Assembly (NCBI GenBank): GCA_016800925.1
Contig: JABCPU010000107.1
Span: 117,080 to 181,079 of the forward strand
Length of the DNA: 64,000 bases
From: Suillus spraguei
Taxonomy: Eukaryota > Basidiomycota > Agaricomycetes > Boletales > Suillaceae
Direction: 5' to 3'
Shown here: positions 10,561 to 22,429 of the stretch, piece after piece
Layout of the letters: every line of letters starts with the position of its first letter
Numbering within the stretch: the first letter of the stretch is position 1
Made by a program: the position numbers and the translations under genes
Notes under the pieces: model-generated
The model's database searches: none
What the model was told of the DNA's origin: nothing
The model's input: the letters and a program-made list of their open reading frames with translations, nothing else

Positions 10561-11400
10561 ATATTCTATCGAGTTGCACGCAAGTCTCGGACGCGTTCTG
10601 CAAAGTAATACCAACTCAGGTTTTACAGTGAACCCGCTGACAAACGCATAGCGTACTCCTACAGAAAAATTCCTACTTATATATGCCAGCCAACGCTAAA
10701 ACCATGCTGCCGACGCCCGGTAATATTGCGCCATCGATGCGCCATCGATCCCGAAGATTCCCGATAAGTGTGAGTTCGTACCTCGACCCCTGATAATCCA
10801 ACACACCCCTCGAGCGAAGACACTTGAGGGAAAAATACACCCCCTGCAACCAAGACCAAAATCCTCCCGCGCCCTGTGTTTTTTTTTAGCCCGCGCCGAA
10901 TGTCTTCATCGTCCAATTCTTCCTCGGCATGACTGATCCAGGGCGCTAGACTCCGCCCACATCGTCCCCCAAGGTTGCGAACTCGTGACCTCATGCGAAA
11001 GCATCGAATATCACGTGATTGTGACTAGCTGTGACTGTGTCGGAAATTTCTCCGAAGTCCATTTAAGCCAACACTTTTCACACGACACCCTCTAATTGTC
11101 CTTGCTCAGTCTTGTGGGATGCAGACGACAAGGATTTAGCCAGCAAAAATGGGACCCCACCATGAGGGGGGCCCATGGATTCGGAGAACAAAACAGCTCC
11201 AAACATAGCTAATGATGTAAGATAATATTTTAAGGCACTTACAATATCTTGCACCAATCATTAAAAGGCACCATAATGGTCCTGGGTGGTGTGCAATGAG
11301 CCTAACATTTTAAGGGCATGAAATGATCACATAAGCATTGTAAAACATGACAAGGCTAGGTGGAATAATTTCAATGAGCATCCCAATGTCCTTGCAAGGT
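10561..11400. other. Intergenic sequence, no gene identified
   Basis: A 105-codon open frame on the minus strand (10677-10994) and short frames on the plus strand show no recognisable motif. A CACGTG E-box-like hexamer occurs at about 11012. The sequence marks the end of duplicated segment copy A. Confidence 0.4.
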
Positions 11401-11401
11401 A

Positions 11402-11521
11402 CATCAGCAAAACACTTATGTACTATACAGGGAAGTCCCCCTATGTACAATGCTGTGCAGTGCTGTGTAGTGCTGCACAGCACTGGAGATAGGGGGACCT
11501 CACATTTGGGTTTTGCTGATG
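11402..11521. mobile_element. 120-bp TA-flanked palindromic MITE / hairpin
   Basis: TA lies at 11400-11401 and 11522-11523. The ends CATCAGCAAAAC and GTTTTGCTGATG are perfect reverse complements. Two inner perfect stems follow: GTCCCCCTAT with ATAGGGGGAC, and GCTGTGCAG with CTGCACAGC. The TA flanks suggest a Tc1/mariner-type miniature element. Transcribed, it would form a long, nearly continuous hairpin. Confidence 0.75.
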
Positions 11522-11649
11522 TAATTTCAAAAAATAGTAAATAATAATATATCAATAAATGAATTAGTACATAGACTATTAAAAATACAATTATTTTGAA
11601 AATCAGAGGGAGGGGAGTGGAAGTGCTGTAGGAGAGGTGACAGATGATG

Positions 11650-11990
11650 CGCCAGAACACAACTGACTCACTGCAGGTGGGTCCAGGAGAGAGGGGAGGG
11701 ATGCACCAGGAGAGGTTGCAGGGGAGAGACAATAGAGGACGGGCCAGAACATGACTGACTCGCTACAGGTGGGTACAGGAGAGAGAGGAGGGATGTGCTA
11801 GGGGAGGTTGCAGGAGAGGGATAACAGATGATGCACAAGAACATGGCTGACTTGCTGCAGGTGGGCCCAGGAGAGGAGGGATGCATCAGAGTATGATTGA
11901 CTAGCTGCAGGTAGGTCTAGGAGAGAAGGGAGGAATATGCCAGAATGTGATTGACTTGCTGCGGGTGGGTCCTAACAGGAGAAAGAGGGG
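11650..11990. repeat. Degenerate minisatellite
   Basis: About five degenerate units, of roughly 100 bp at first and about 65 bp later, share the core GCAGGTGGGTCCAGGAGAG followed by a purine-rich GAGGGATG block. Examples start near 11672, 11763, 11858, 11909 and 11961. No coding function is apparent. Confidence 0.65.
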
Positions 11991-13070
11991 GGAGTGTGAC
12001 CAACTTATGATATTGCAGACTTGTTTTCTGATGTGTTACAATAGTCTGAGGCATATTTTTGAAGGATAGAGTCTTTAGAAAGTCAATTCAGATGTCAGTC
12101 TAAGTATTGGATTCAAAAGATTCAGAGACAAAATAAATCATTCAACTTGCATCATTACAACAACAAGGGAATTGTCAATGGTAATATAAATTGATTCAGA
12201 CATGAAACACTCACAAAGATGCAGAATCAGAGTGGTTGGTCTCAAGAATGACAATTTAAACATTACAGTTGATGCCTGAAATAATCAAATAATCATCATT
12301 GTCGACAACTTAAATATGACTTACTAGCAACTAATAGCAGTCTAAATCTTGATGGTGATATGAATTAAGTTAGGGAGGAACTAATTGATTCAGATTCAAT
12401 GATGCATTGGGATGATAATGTTAATACAGTCAATGACAATTCATTGTGATGGTTCAGAACCAAATTAGAAGACTTTGACTTCATAATGAAAATGTCGGAT
12501 TTGACTTGTTTGACATTGTTATGATCTGACCATAAATGGGACCACTCATGCAAACTTTGAAGGTCTTACTATGCATTGGAATCTTCAATCTGACATTTAA
12601 TTTTGTTGTATGGTAATATCAGTGTGAATCAGTCCAGGCTGTCCTCAGTAATTGGTGAGGATAAAGTGATTTATTGACAGAGTCAAAATCAACACAAATT
12701 GTTAAATGATCTGAGTGGCCAGTATTAAAGTGAAAAGATAGTACAAAAACTAAAGAGGTAGAAGAAGAAACAAAACCATGAAGATGAGTGCAACATTGAA
12801 CACAAAATGTCACCACGATTCACTTCTCTGACTTCTCAGATCTGCCATGAGCAGCACATTGTTTAACTGCTGGTGGAGGGGCCAATGGAATGATTGAGGC
12901 TACATCTTCATCTATTGACAGTTCATCAGTTTGAGCAGGCTAGATGCTAGTAGTTTGATGTGGTTGAGCAGTAGGAAATCTGTGACCATTCAATGCAGAT
13001 GGCTCAGTATCATTTTCCAATGACAGCTGGCCAATATCAACTTGAAGTTGAGCTGTGGTGGAGGTGGTCC
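11991..13070. other. AT-rich non-coding stretch
   Basis: An AT-rich run with many GATTCA and CAATGA words; no coding frame of note on either strand. It could be decayed transposon sequence, but nothing identifies a family. Confidence 0.4.
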
Positions 13071-13960
13071 CTTGCTGTTACAAGAACACCTTCTTGCGCC
13101 CCTACTATCATTTTTCCTCCTATGCATCACCATCTATTCTCGTCCTGACGAGGCCTCCATCCTCGTCCTCCGCTACCTCGTCTGGCTTGCCATCATCACT
13201 CCCTACCTCACCTATGCTTGCCTCCTCCATTGTCACTAAAATGTGCACTCTTCTGGTACTCTTTGCACTCCTCACGCCTCTCATGCCTCAAACGCCTCTG
13301 TTGCATTCGACGCCTTCCTCTGCGCTTCAACATGTGCTACCCCCTGGTTCACACAAACAACCCTTTGGCTCAAGGACTACGTCTGGTGTTGTATTTCCTT
13401 TTATCTTTTCCTTTGCATTTACCTATGACTCGTGCATTGCCTCATTGGCTCGTACCTTTTGTACCTTCGGCTCCACACCTATGACTCCCTTTCACACATG
13501 CATGCATTTATTGGTTCATATGCCTCTGACTCATCTATGAGCATGTGTCTTCCTATTGGCTATCTGACTTCATACCTAATCCAGCAATACTTATGTATTC
13601 ATGCTCCACTTCAATCTTATGTATAAATATGCGCAGATAGCCTTTGTACTTCTTTAACTTGAATCTACTTGATCTTCGACCTGAACTTCCTTTCAATAAG
13701 CTTTGATAAGCTTATTGTCTATACTTCGACTTCTTAGAAGCTCATTGCTTCTAAGTCTATTCGTCATTGTAGAACCTGTCGCTGAGAGGTGGTAGGCGAC
13801 CAATATGCATGGGCCACCGCTCTTTATAGAGTGCCCGTCACAGACACCACTCAAGTTCCTTAGCGCCTGGCTAGGTCGCTAACAAAAGATTCAAGTTACC
13901 TTTTTACTTGCTACACTGCCCAGCTAGCTGAGATAGGACACTTGACCCTGAATTCTGAAC
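13070..13960 (+). other. Probable 5' LTR and leader region of the Gypsy element
   Basis: The C/T-rich sequence from 13070 and the stretch from 13537 (TGTGTCTTCCTATTGGC at 13543) lie just before gag. Open frames here of up to 161 codons are low-complexity and without motifs, so they are not called as genes. A primer-binding site could not be identified. Confidence 0.4.
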
Positions 13961-14080
13961 CCTGACAAGAGGATGCTGAATTAAGCCCCTTGAGGAATGC
14001 ATGCACCAACATCACCTTCCTACCCCCACCGCTGAAGCAAGACAGCTCAGGACCACGCACTCCGAACCCAGAACAATATC

Positions 14081-14860
14081 ATGTCTGGCTCTGCAGCAAC
14101 GACAAATCCCGTCGCTAAAGTGATCAGACCCGAACTTAAGGCAGGAATGCCCTCTAAGTTTGACGGTGACCCAACTGACGCTATGCATTGGCTTTACACT
14201 GTGATGACCTACCTCGCTGTGAACAAAGCGCTCTATCCCTCCGACGAATATTGGGTCTGCATCGCCCTCTCTTATATGACAGAAGGCACTGCTCATACCT
14301 GGGCACTCAACGCCTATGCCAAGGCCTATGAAACCAACCCTCCCAAATTCAGTAAATGGGAAGACTTCCAGAAGGACTTCAAGAGCGCCTTCAACCCCCA
14401 CAATGAGAAGGTTGATGCTATGGCAAAGATTGCCAAGGTCAAACACACCAGCACTCTCATGGACTACATTGCAGAGTTCAAGACTCTGACAATGTGCGCA
14501 AGCATCAAGGAAAGCTCGGTCCTCATGCACTTCTTTGAAGCTGGACTCAAGGAACCCCTCCACCGCACCATCTGTCAGATGGAAACCATCCCCACTACCA
14601 TCAACAAATACTACTCTGCTGCCATCAAGTTGAATGCCAGCTACAAACGTGGAATGACCATGTGCAATGTAGTTGCCAAGAACCATTCCCACTACAAGCC
14701 CTCTACTCAGAGGCCGAACCATGCCAGACACGACCCTGGCGCCATGGATGTCAACCTAACACGCCAAGAGCGTGAGAAATACATGAAGGATGGCCTCTGC
14801 TTCAAATGCGGAAAGTGTGGCCACTGCGCTGGTGATACTACCTTCCACCTGAAGGTCTGA
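14081..14860 (+). pseudogene. Gypsy gag (capsid plus zinc knuckle)
   Basis: The 259-residue frame has a retrotransposon-gag-type capsid (PSKFDGDPTDAMHWLY, then WEDFQKDFKSAF) and ends in a zinc knuckle CFKCGKCGHCAGDTTFH, where the final Cys of the usual CCHC spacing is replaced. A stop follows at once. The remaining gag-pol linker, rich in acidic and Lys residues, resumes only after the nested LTRs at about 17562 (SVRDEVPDEEDSEED). Confidence 0.8.
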
Positions 14861-15047
14861 TGCAGAGATGATGACAAGAAAGGAAAGAACTCGGTGTGAT
14901 GAGCAAACTCACGCTGAGCTTGAAACAGCACATTTTCGTATAGGTGTCACATGGCTATCATTATCCTTACCTTTCGGCTTCACCATCCCTTGCTGTGACA
15001 TTTTACCATGTGTTACCCCTATCTAATGGTATCATTCCGCACTCCGG

Positions 15048-16772
15048 TGTAACAAACATATTGGCGCTGGGCTTAAAACCCTATCTTTTGACACTCGTCT
15101 CACATCTATAGGAGTTACCACTTGTCCATGGCCATCTTACCCCTTTAGCATTACTGGCGGCATCCCACACTTACCACACACCATACCAACTGCCACACCA
15201 CGTTCCACATACCGATGTCCTTCCATGTCCTTGCTGCGTCCACATAGCTCCATTTGGTGCATCGTTTGTTTTATGTTCGTTATCACTGATTCCACGGCAA
15301 GTCTTATTACATGTTGCCTCGTGCCGCAGCGCCTTGCGCTATGTTTACATATGGCGGTTACTACACTCGAGTGCTACTGATCTTGCTTAGAGTATTCTGG
15401 ATACATACAATTTAGGATATAAGCACCGCGTACCCCGCACGATACAGTACCTGATTTTACCCCATTGCATGTACTATAGGTCAGGATTATTGTCTAGCTC
15501 TGGATCTACCCAGTAGTAGACTTAGTCTTTAAAGTTCCTTATCGCTCGTTAATCAATCATGCTCATTCTCTGTTACTGCTGGACTTTTGATTGTTATTTA
15601 GACTGAACTTCTCATGCACCACTGCTTTACCGCTGAAAGTACTGTGGTCTTCTTTACTGTTTCTTTGCACCGCTCGCAACCTTACTGCTACCACTGATAT
15701 CACCGCTTGTTAAGACTGTACTCAAGGGTAGAGAGATCCGAAGGGCTTTGGCCTCAGTTCGTACACTGTGCCCCTTTCTCGAGTAATGCCCCTTATTTCA
15801 GGGAGGAGTTATTCGTCCGAAGACCCGGAAGGGGTTGCGCGACGGATCCGGGTGTCCGAAGGTGTCGGATATAACACGTCCGAAGGTAATTCGGAACGTA
15901 AGGAGAGGACAGAGATTAAGGCTAGTTTCGGAACGAGTTCCTAACTAGAAACTAACGGAGATGGACTATCCGAAGATAGAGTCGGAGGTATAGACTATAG
16001 GAGTCAATCCTAAGTCTCGGAAGGTGACTTAAAGCGGAGAGTGGCTTAAGTCCGGAGGAGGCAGAATGAGTAGAATCTAAGATGATATTCGAACTAAGGT
16101 TCTACTGAGATCTACAAGTGGTTTATATACAGTAAGTTTCTAAGACGGATAATTAGTAAGTCCGGGACCGAGGGCTATGTACGAAGTGTAACGGAAGTCT
16201 ATTAGTTATTGCACAGCGGATCAGTAAGCATGAATCGGAAATGAACACAGGAAACGGATCAGTAACACAGGACGGAAATATAAACAGCCGGAGTACCGGT
16301 AGTAGGAGAAATGACGAAAGGAGATAGACGCAGATGTTCACCAGGGAGTTAAGGTGCGAGAAGTGAGTACATTCGGGAGGGTGGTCCGGACAGGATCTGT
16401 GGACCGGACGGATATGGAAACGATCGGATCTGGACGGATATGATCGGATCTGAGATTAGAAGTATGGTATATGACACCGCTCGTCATCGCTCACTCGACG
16501 CAACTGTTACAGACTATATCTCAACCATGGTAGCACCGCTACATATGATGCTAGTTCTGGTGGCATCATTGCTGACCGCAGCAACTTACTGCTGACTACG
16601 ACACTTCATTTGCACATAAGTTTGACTTGAACTTGACCATACTAATAGGCATCCCCCTTTAGGGTTGAATGCTCTTGTCTTCACAAGTGAAGCAGACTAG
16701 ACAGAGCGCAAGACTCACATACTGACTTAGGAGGTAGTTTATCTACAGCCCAGGTTAGGTTGTATCTTTACA
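15048..16772 (+). mobile_element. Solo LTR family B, copy B1
   Basis: The copy runs from TGTAACAAACATATTGG to GTATCTTTACA and is flanked by a 4-bp duplication CCGG (15044-15047 and 16773-16776). Without the nested family A LTR it would be about 950 bp, like B2. No internal retroelement coding sequence is present. Confidence 0.8.
15708..16476 (+). mobile_element. Solo LTR family A, copy A1
   Basis: A 769-bp LTR starts TGTTAAGACTGTACTCAAG and ends GTATATGACA. A perfect 5-bp duplication CCGCT flanks it (15703-15707, 16477-16481). It lies inside LTR B1, which lies inside B4, inside Gypsy gag-pol. Confidence 0.9.
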
Positions 16773-17561
16773 CCGGAAGCCTCATTGCAGCTTAGCTGCT
16801 GTACTGCGGCAACTTTCCCACGAAGCGGTGATCTTCAGCAATCTCCCCAAACCCATTTGGTATCCTCAAGCAAGATTTACCGTCCGTCCTATGTCCATCC
16901 AGTCTCGCTGGTACGTGATGTTTTGTAAACTGAAGTGCAGTCTTATTACATGTCTGCTGTGTGTTTATCCTATCCCTTCCATCTCCGTAGCTATTCCTTT
17001 CATATAAAATTCCTAGGTACCTGTACTCATTTCTTACTTCCCTCCTATAGTACACACGGTACTTAGGAATAGTCACCACTACTGTCTCTAATGGAATAAA
17101 GTCTTTCACCGAAGTTACTGTCTCTTAAGAATTGCTTTACTGCTGCATGCACCACCGCTCATTACCGCTTTCCTGCACTTCACTGCTTGCGCTACGCTTC
17201 ACTGCTTGCGCTATGCTTCACCGCTTGCGCTACGCCCAGTTTCCCACACCTTACCGCAGTTTTACTGCACGCACTACCGCAGTTTCACCACTTTTGCTAC
17301 CGCTTGTCTACTGCTTTCCTGCACTTACCGCTAGTATTACCGCTAGTTTCCCATGGACCGGAGGTCACCGCTAGCATCTCGCTACCTCTGACGGCAGTCA
17401 CACACCACTGATTGGGCATTTTCAAACTATATTGACTTAGCATTCCCTTTAGGGTCAAATGCTCTTGCTTTGCAAGTGAAGCAGACTAGATGGAGTGCAA
17501 GACTCGCATACTAGTTTAGGCCATGGTTTACCTACAGCCCAGGCTAGATTGTATCTTTACA

Positions 17562-20500
17562 TCAGTAAGGGATGAAGTCCCTGATGAAGAAGACTCCGAG
17601 GAAGACACTTCCGACATGGAAGTTGAAAGGGTCGGGGCTAGAAAGCTTGCCCTAAAGAAGACCAAGATGCCTAAGGGCGTGCAGACTCCATGGAAGACTA
17701 AAAAGACTCCTGCTGAGTCTTCAGAAGAAGGCAAAGCGGAGGACTTTTAGATAGGAGTACTGTAGCAATGTCAGTCACTCCCAAGTGCGCTCTGTATACT
17801 AAATGTGTTGGCAAATTGAACAAGTTTCAAGTTCCTGTCACACTTTTTAGTGCCAAAAGTGCGAAAACCATTGCATCAACCACCATTATCGACTCTGGCG
17901 CCAGAGGATCATTCATCAACTCCTCTTTTGTGCAGAATCACAAGATTGGCATGCATTGACTCAGACACCCCTTCCACATCACCACTGTGGACGGGAGCCA
18001 CTCGAAGGCCAGGAAAGTCTCCTGCAACTGTACCCTGTTTATCTGCCTTGATAAACAGGTCATGTATGGAAAGTTCAATGTCACCCAACTTTCCAAACAC
18101 AATGACATCCTACTTGGAAAGCCTTGGCTTTCCATGATGAACCCCGACATTGACTGGGCGCACAATACCATCGCCTTATGCGTGACCATGCGTTCACGAA
18201 CCATTGAGCGCATACTCAACTGAAAGCACGCATCTCATGGCGCACCCACCTATGTATTCCAAGGCATGACCTCAATTGAGGAAGAAGAAGATGGTGAGAT
18301 GTTTGCCCCCATCAGAACATTGGATTCAACCTCCAGCCACATTGTTGAACAGATAAGCACCAAGAAGAAGAAGAAGAAGAGAAGAAATGGACCCCTGGGT
18401 TTGAGACTCATCAAAGATGATGAAGATGACCTCCCCGACTTCAACAAGTACAAGGATGTCTGGGTTGGCAACACTCAGATGTGTCAGAAGGTGGATGACA
18501 TTGCCACCTACCCCCTGACCAATGATGAAGTGCTCATCGAGTACTCCCCCGACGTGACCTCCGTGAACATCATCGAAAACCTTGACCTCAATACCCCACT
18601 CACTCAAGATGGGACCTCAAAGAACGAAATGAATCGCATGAGCAAACCTCTGTGAAACATGTGGATCCTGGAAACATCCAAGGATCTCGTCAAGATGAGC
18701 AACAAAGCTCAAGAATTCGCTGTCAAGATGAACCAAGAGAAGATGAAGAAAATGTTTGAGGAACTTGTCCCCTCATACCTTTACGACTTTGCCGACATCT
18801 TTGCAAAAGATGGGCTTAATCAACTGCCCCCATCTCGACCTGGAGTTGACCATCGGATTGAAACGAAGCCCGGTTTCATTCTGAAGAGCTCCAGGGCATA
18901 CCCCCTCTCCCTGAATGAAACAGAGGCTGTCAAAGCCTTCCTCGATGAACACATGAAGAAGGACTTCATACAACCCTTGAAGTCCCCTCAGGCCTCTGGT
19001 TTCTTCTTTGTCAGAAAGAAAGATGGGTCACTTCGACCCTGTCAAGATGTTAAGACCATACTCAAAGGGTGAAAAATCCGAAGGGCTTTGGCCTCAGTTC
19101 ATGCACTGTACCCCTTTCCCGAGTAATGCCCCTTATTTCAGGGAGTAGGTATTTATCCGAAGATCCAGAAGGAGTTGCATGACGGATCCAGACATCCATA
19201 GGTATCAGATATGATATGTCTGAAGGTTATCCAGAGCGTAGGAATAGAACGAGGATTAAGGCTAGCTTCAGAACGAGTTCCTAACTAGAAACTAACAGAG
19301 GTGGACTATCCAAAGATAGAGTTGGAGATATAGACTAAAGGAATCAATCCCAAGTCTTGGAAGATGACTTAGAGCAGAAAGTGACTTAAGTCCAGAGGAA
19401 GCAGAATGAGCAGAATCTAAGATGATATTTGAACTAAGGTTCTACGGAGATCTACAAGAGGTTTATATACTGTAAGTATCTAATATGGATAATCAACAAG
19501 TCCGGGACCAAGGGCTATGTATGAAGTGTAATGGAAGTCTATTAGTTAATGTGCAGCAGATCAGTAAGCATGAATCGGAAATGAAACACAGGTAATGGAT
19601 CAGTGACACAGGACAGAAGTATACACAGCCAGAATACCGGAAACAGGAGGAAGGACGAAAGGAGATAGATGCAGATATACACAAGGGAGTTGGAGTGCAA
19701 GAAGTGGGCATATTCGGATGGGTGATCTGGACAGAATCTGTGGACCGGACAGAAATAGAATCGATCTGATCTGATCAGATATGGTCGGATCTGGGATCAG
19801 AAGTATGGTATATGACACAAGACTACCGGTACATCAACAAATGGACCGTGAAGAACGCCTACCCACTTCCCCTCATTCCGCCTCTCATTACCAAACTTCG
19901 AGGCACAAAATACTTCACGAAGATGGATGTCCAATCAGGATACAACAATATCCTGATTCACCCTGACGACCGCTGGAAAGCAGCATTCTCGACTTCCTTT
20001 GGACTATTCGAGCCGAAGGTCATGTTCTTTGGACTGTGCAACTCACCCACCACTTTCCAAGCCTATATGAATCAAACCTTCGCAGAAGAAATCAATGAAG
20101 GATGGATGATTATCTACATGGATGACATCCTGATCTTCTCCGACACCCAGGAGGAGCAGAAAGAATGGACTCATAGAGTCCTCGACAAAATCAGGAAAGA
20201 GTTGCTCTTCCTAAAACCCGAAAAGTGCACCTTCAACGCACAAGAAGTTGAATACCTCGGCATGATCATCCGCCCTGGACAAGTCGCGATGGACCCCTTG
20301 AAGCTGAAAGGAATCAGCGATTGGAAATCCCCTACCTCTGTGAAAGAAGTCCAATCATTCCTTGGCTTCTGCAACTTCTACCAGCACTTCATCTCCCACT
20401 ATTCTGACATCACACGCCTACTCATTGACTTGACAAAGAAAAACATTATCTTCAATTGGATCGACATCCATGAAGACACCTTCAAAGCGCTCAAAATGCG

Positions 20501-22384
20501 CTTCCTCTCCGAACCAGTCCTAAAGAATCCCGACCCAGTCAAGCAATTTGTGCTTGCAAACCAATGCTTCTCTAGCAGCAACTGGCGCAGTCCTGCTTCA
20601 GACAGATGACAATGGGGCATACCACCCCTGTGGATACCTCTCTCAGAGCCTGAACTCGGCCGAGAGAAACTACCAGATCTATGATTGTGAACTCCTTGCG
20701 GTCATTCATGTGCTCCAGGCCTGGAGGCACTTCCTGGAAGGAAACCCGCACCCTGTGGTCATATTCACTGACCACAAGAACCTGCTCTATCTCTGAGCAG
20801 CTCAGAAATTGATCCACTGGCAGGCACATTGGCAATTGACGCTTTGCAACTTTGACCTGGAGTTCCATCATGTCCCCAATTCTAAACTTGCCGTGCTGTC
20901 CTGACCATCTTGGCACTGACTCTGATAATGAAGACATGGTCCTCCTTCCCGACTCCCTCTTTGTTAAAATCATTGACACCAAACTCACTGAAGACTTCAA
21001 GCACTTGAATGACTCCCCCGATGATGCCACTATCAAATGCGTGCTCGACGTGCTTAATGGCATCTGCGCACCTCCCATGAAATCTGCCCTCTCTGACTGG
21101 GTATTCACCGATGGCATCCTCTTCTATAAGGACCGCGCTTACATCCCTGGGGACCTGCGCCATTGTATACTCTCCCTGCATCACGACCACCCCTCTGCAG
21201 GTCACCCAGGGTGCACCACCACTAAATGGAGTGTAAAGAAAGCATATTGGTGGCCCGGTATGGGCGCCTTTTATCTTGATGGATGTGCGCTATGCCAGCA
21301 CATGAAGGTAGACACACATCCTGTGACTCCACCTCTCACCCTGATCCACTCAACCTCTCTCTGCCTGTTCTCACAGGTCTCCGTTGACATCATCACCAAC
21401 CTCCCTGCCTTGGACAGCTATGATTCTGTCATGGTCGTGGTAGACCATGGTCTTATGAAGGGGGTAATTCTTACTCCCTGCAAGAAAATGATAACCGCGG
21501 AAGGTGTAGCCCACCTTTTCTTCAAGAAAGTCTTCTTGAGGTTCGGGCTATACAACAAGATCATCTCAGACTGAGGCCCTCAATTCGCCTCAAAGCTAGC
21601 TCACAAGCTAGGATGACTTCTGGATTACCAAGTCGTGCTCTCCATGGCCTATCACCCTCAGACTGATGGCCAAACGGAGAGGATGAACCAAGAACTCGAA
21701 ACGTACCTGTGCATCTACTGCAGGACAACGCCCACTGACTGGGCCAAACACCTTCCAATGGTGGAGTTTGTCCACAACTCCTGAAAACACTCCACCAGAA
21801 ATGCATTGCCCTTCTATCTCATGATGGGCTATGAACTGTGCGGCATACCTTATGCCTTCCCTGACTCTACCCTTCCTGCCACTGAAGATCGTGTGCAGAT
21901 ACTCCAGAAGATCCATGAGGAAGCCCTTTCTTGCCACACCCTGGCGCAGCAATGGATGTCGGACTGAACCCATGGAAAGAAGTATACTCCATGGAAGATT
22001 CACAATAAGGTTTGGCTAAGCGCAGCCAACCTAATCATGAAGCTTCCCTCAAAGAAGCTCGCCCCAAAATGCTATGGTCCTTTCAAAACTCAAAGTCCTC
22101 TCCCCCATCACGTTCAAGCTCAAGCTCCCCACCTCCTGGAGAGTTCACTCCACATTCCATGCCTCTGAGCTATCATCCTATCAAGAAACAGAGATACACA
22201 GACCGAACTATGCCGAACCCCCACCTGACATTGTCAATGGGGAAGAACATTATGAAATTGAGGTGATCCTCCAACACACTGGAGTCAGCAAGCACTGCCG
22301 CTACCTAGTCATCTGGGTAGGATACCCTGATTCAGAGCACACTTGGATCATCATGAGCATGTGTCTTCCTATTGGCTATCTGAC
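17562..22384 (+). pseudogene. Gypsy pol: protease, reverse transcriptase, RNase H, integrase, chromodomain
   Basis: The protease active site DSGARGSF (near 17890) and LGKPWLSMMNPDIDW are present. RT begins before the solo LTR (DGSLRPCQD at 19015-19045) and continues straight after it (YRYINKW), with the TKMDVQSGYNNI and IIYMDDILIFSD motifs. RNase H follows in another frame from about 20550 (TNASLAATGAVLLQ, FTDHKNL). Integrase has the HPG and CALCQ zinc-finger parts and D residues in VSVDIITNL; its AYHPQTDGQTERMNQE segment lies beyond two stops. A chromodomain-like segment is at about 22240-22345. In-frame TGA codons occur at 20794 and 21572, where Arg would be expected (SD*GPQF). Other stops and frameshifts follow. 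The pol gene is dead. Confidence 0.8.
19048..19817 (+). mobile_element. Solo LTR family A, copy A2, in Gypsy RT
   Basis: A 770-bp LTR, TGTTAAGACC to GTATATGACA, is flanked by the perfect 5-bp duplication CAAGA (19043-19047, 19818-19822). Removing it and one CAAGA rejoins the RT frame exactly at CQD|YRY, which proves the insertion point. Confidence 0.95.
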
Positions 22385-22429
22385 GCGTACGAGCTGAGGC
22401 CAAGCCCCTTTGACTTTACAACCCTCCAG

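Larger units (their letters stand above)
14942..17561 (+). mobile_element. Diverged LTR of family B (B4), host of further insertions
   Basis: The right part (17113-17561) resembles the right half of family B LTRs: the marker with CCCTTTAGGGTCAAATGCTC, then GAAGCAGACTAGA, ending GTATCTTTACA. The left limit near 14942 is approximate. It interrupts the Gypsy gag-pol frame and is itself split by LTR B1. No target duplication could be verified. Confidence 0.5.
13537..22384 (+). mobile_element. Gypsy-type (chromodomain-bearing) LTR retrotransposon, degraded and multiply invaded
   Basis: Domains in order: gag with zinc knuckle (14081-14860), aspartic protease (DSGARGSFI near 17895), reverse transcriptase with YMDD (near 20118), RNase H, integrase with zinc finger (HPGCTT...CALCQ), and a chromodomain-like end (YLVIWVGYPDSEHTW). 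That order is Gypsy. The 5' LTR probably lies within 13070-13960 but its limits are unclear. At the 3' end only 32 bp (22353-22384) identical to 13537-13568 is found, so a normal 3' LTR is missing. Solo LTRs interrupt gag (14942-17561) and RT (19048-19817). Frameshifts and stops leave it unable to make its own products. Confidence 0.8.

Noticed and set aside
10677..10994. 105-codon minus-strand open frame
   Set aside because: No recognisable motif, no splice context, not preserved in other segment copies.
13055..13540. 161-codon plus-strand open frame (Ser/Pro/Leu-rich)
   Set aside because: Open in all three frames because the region is C/T-rich; composition, not coding. It lies in the probable Gypsy LTR.
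15048..16772. A pair of LTRs (B1 with B4) forming one full-length retrotransposon
   Set aside because: There is no coding or primer-binding sequence between them; B1 has its own target duplication inside B4.
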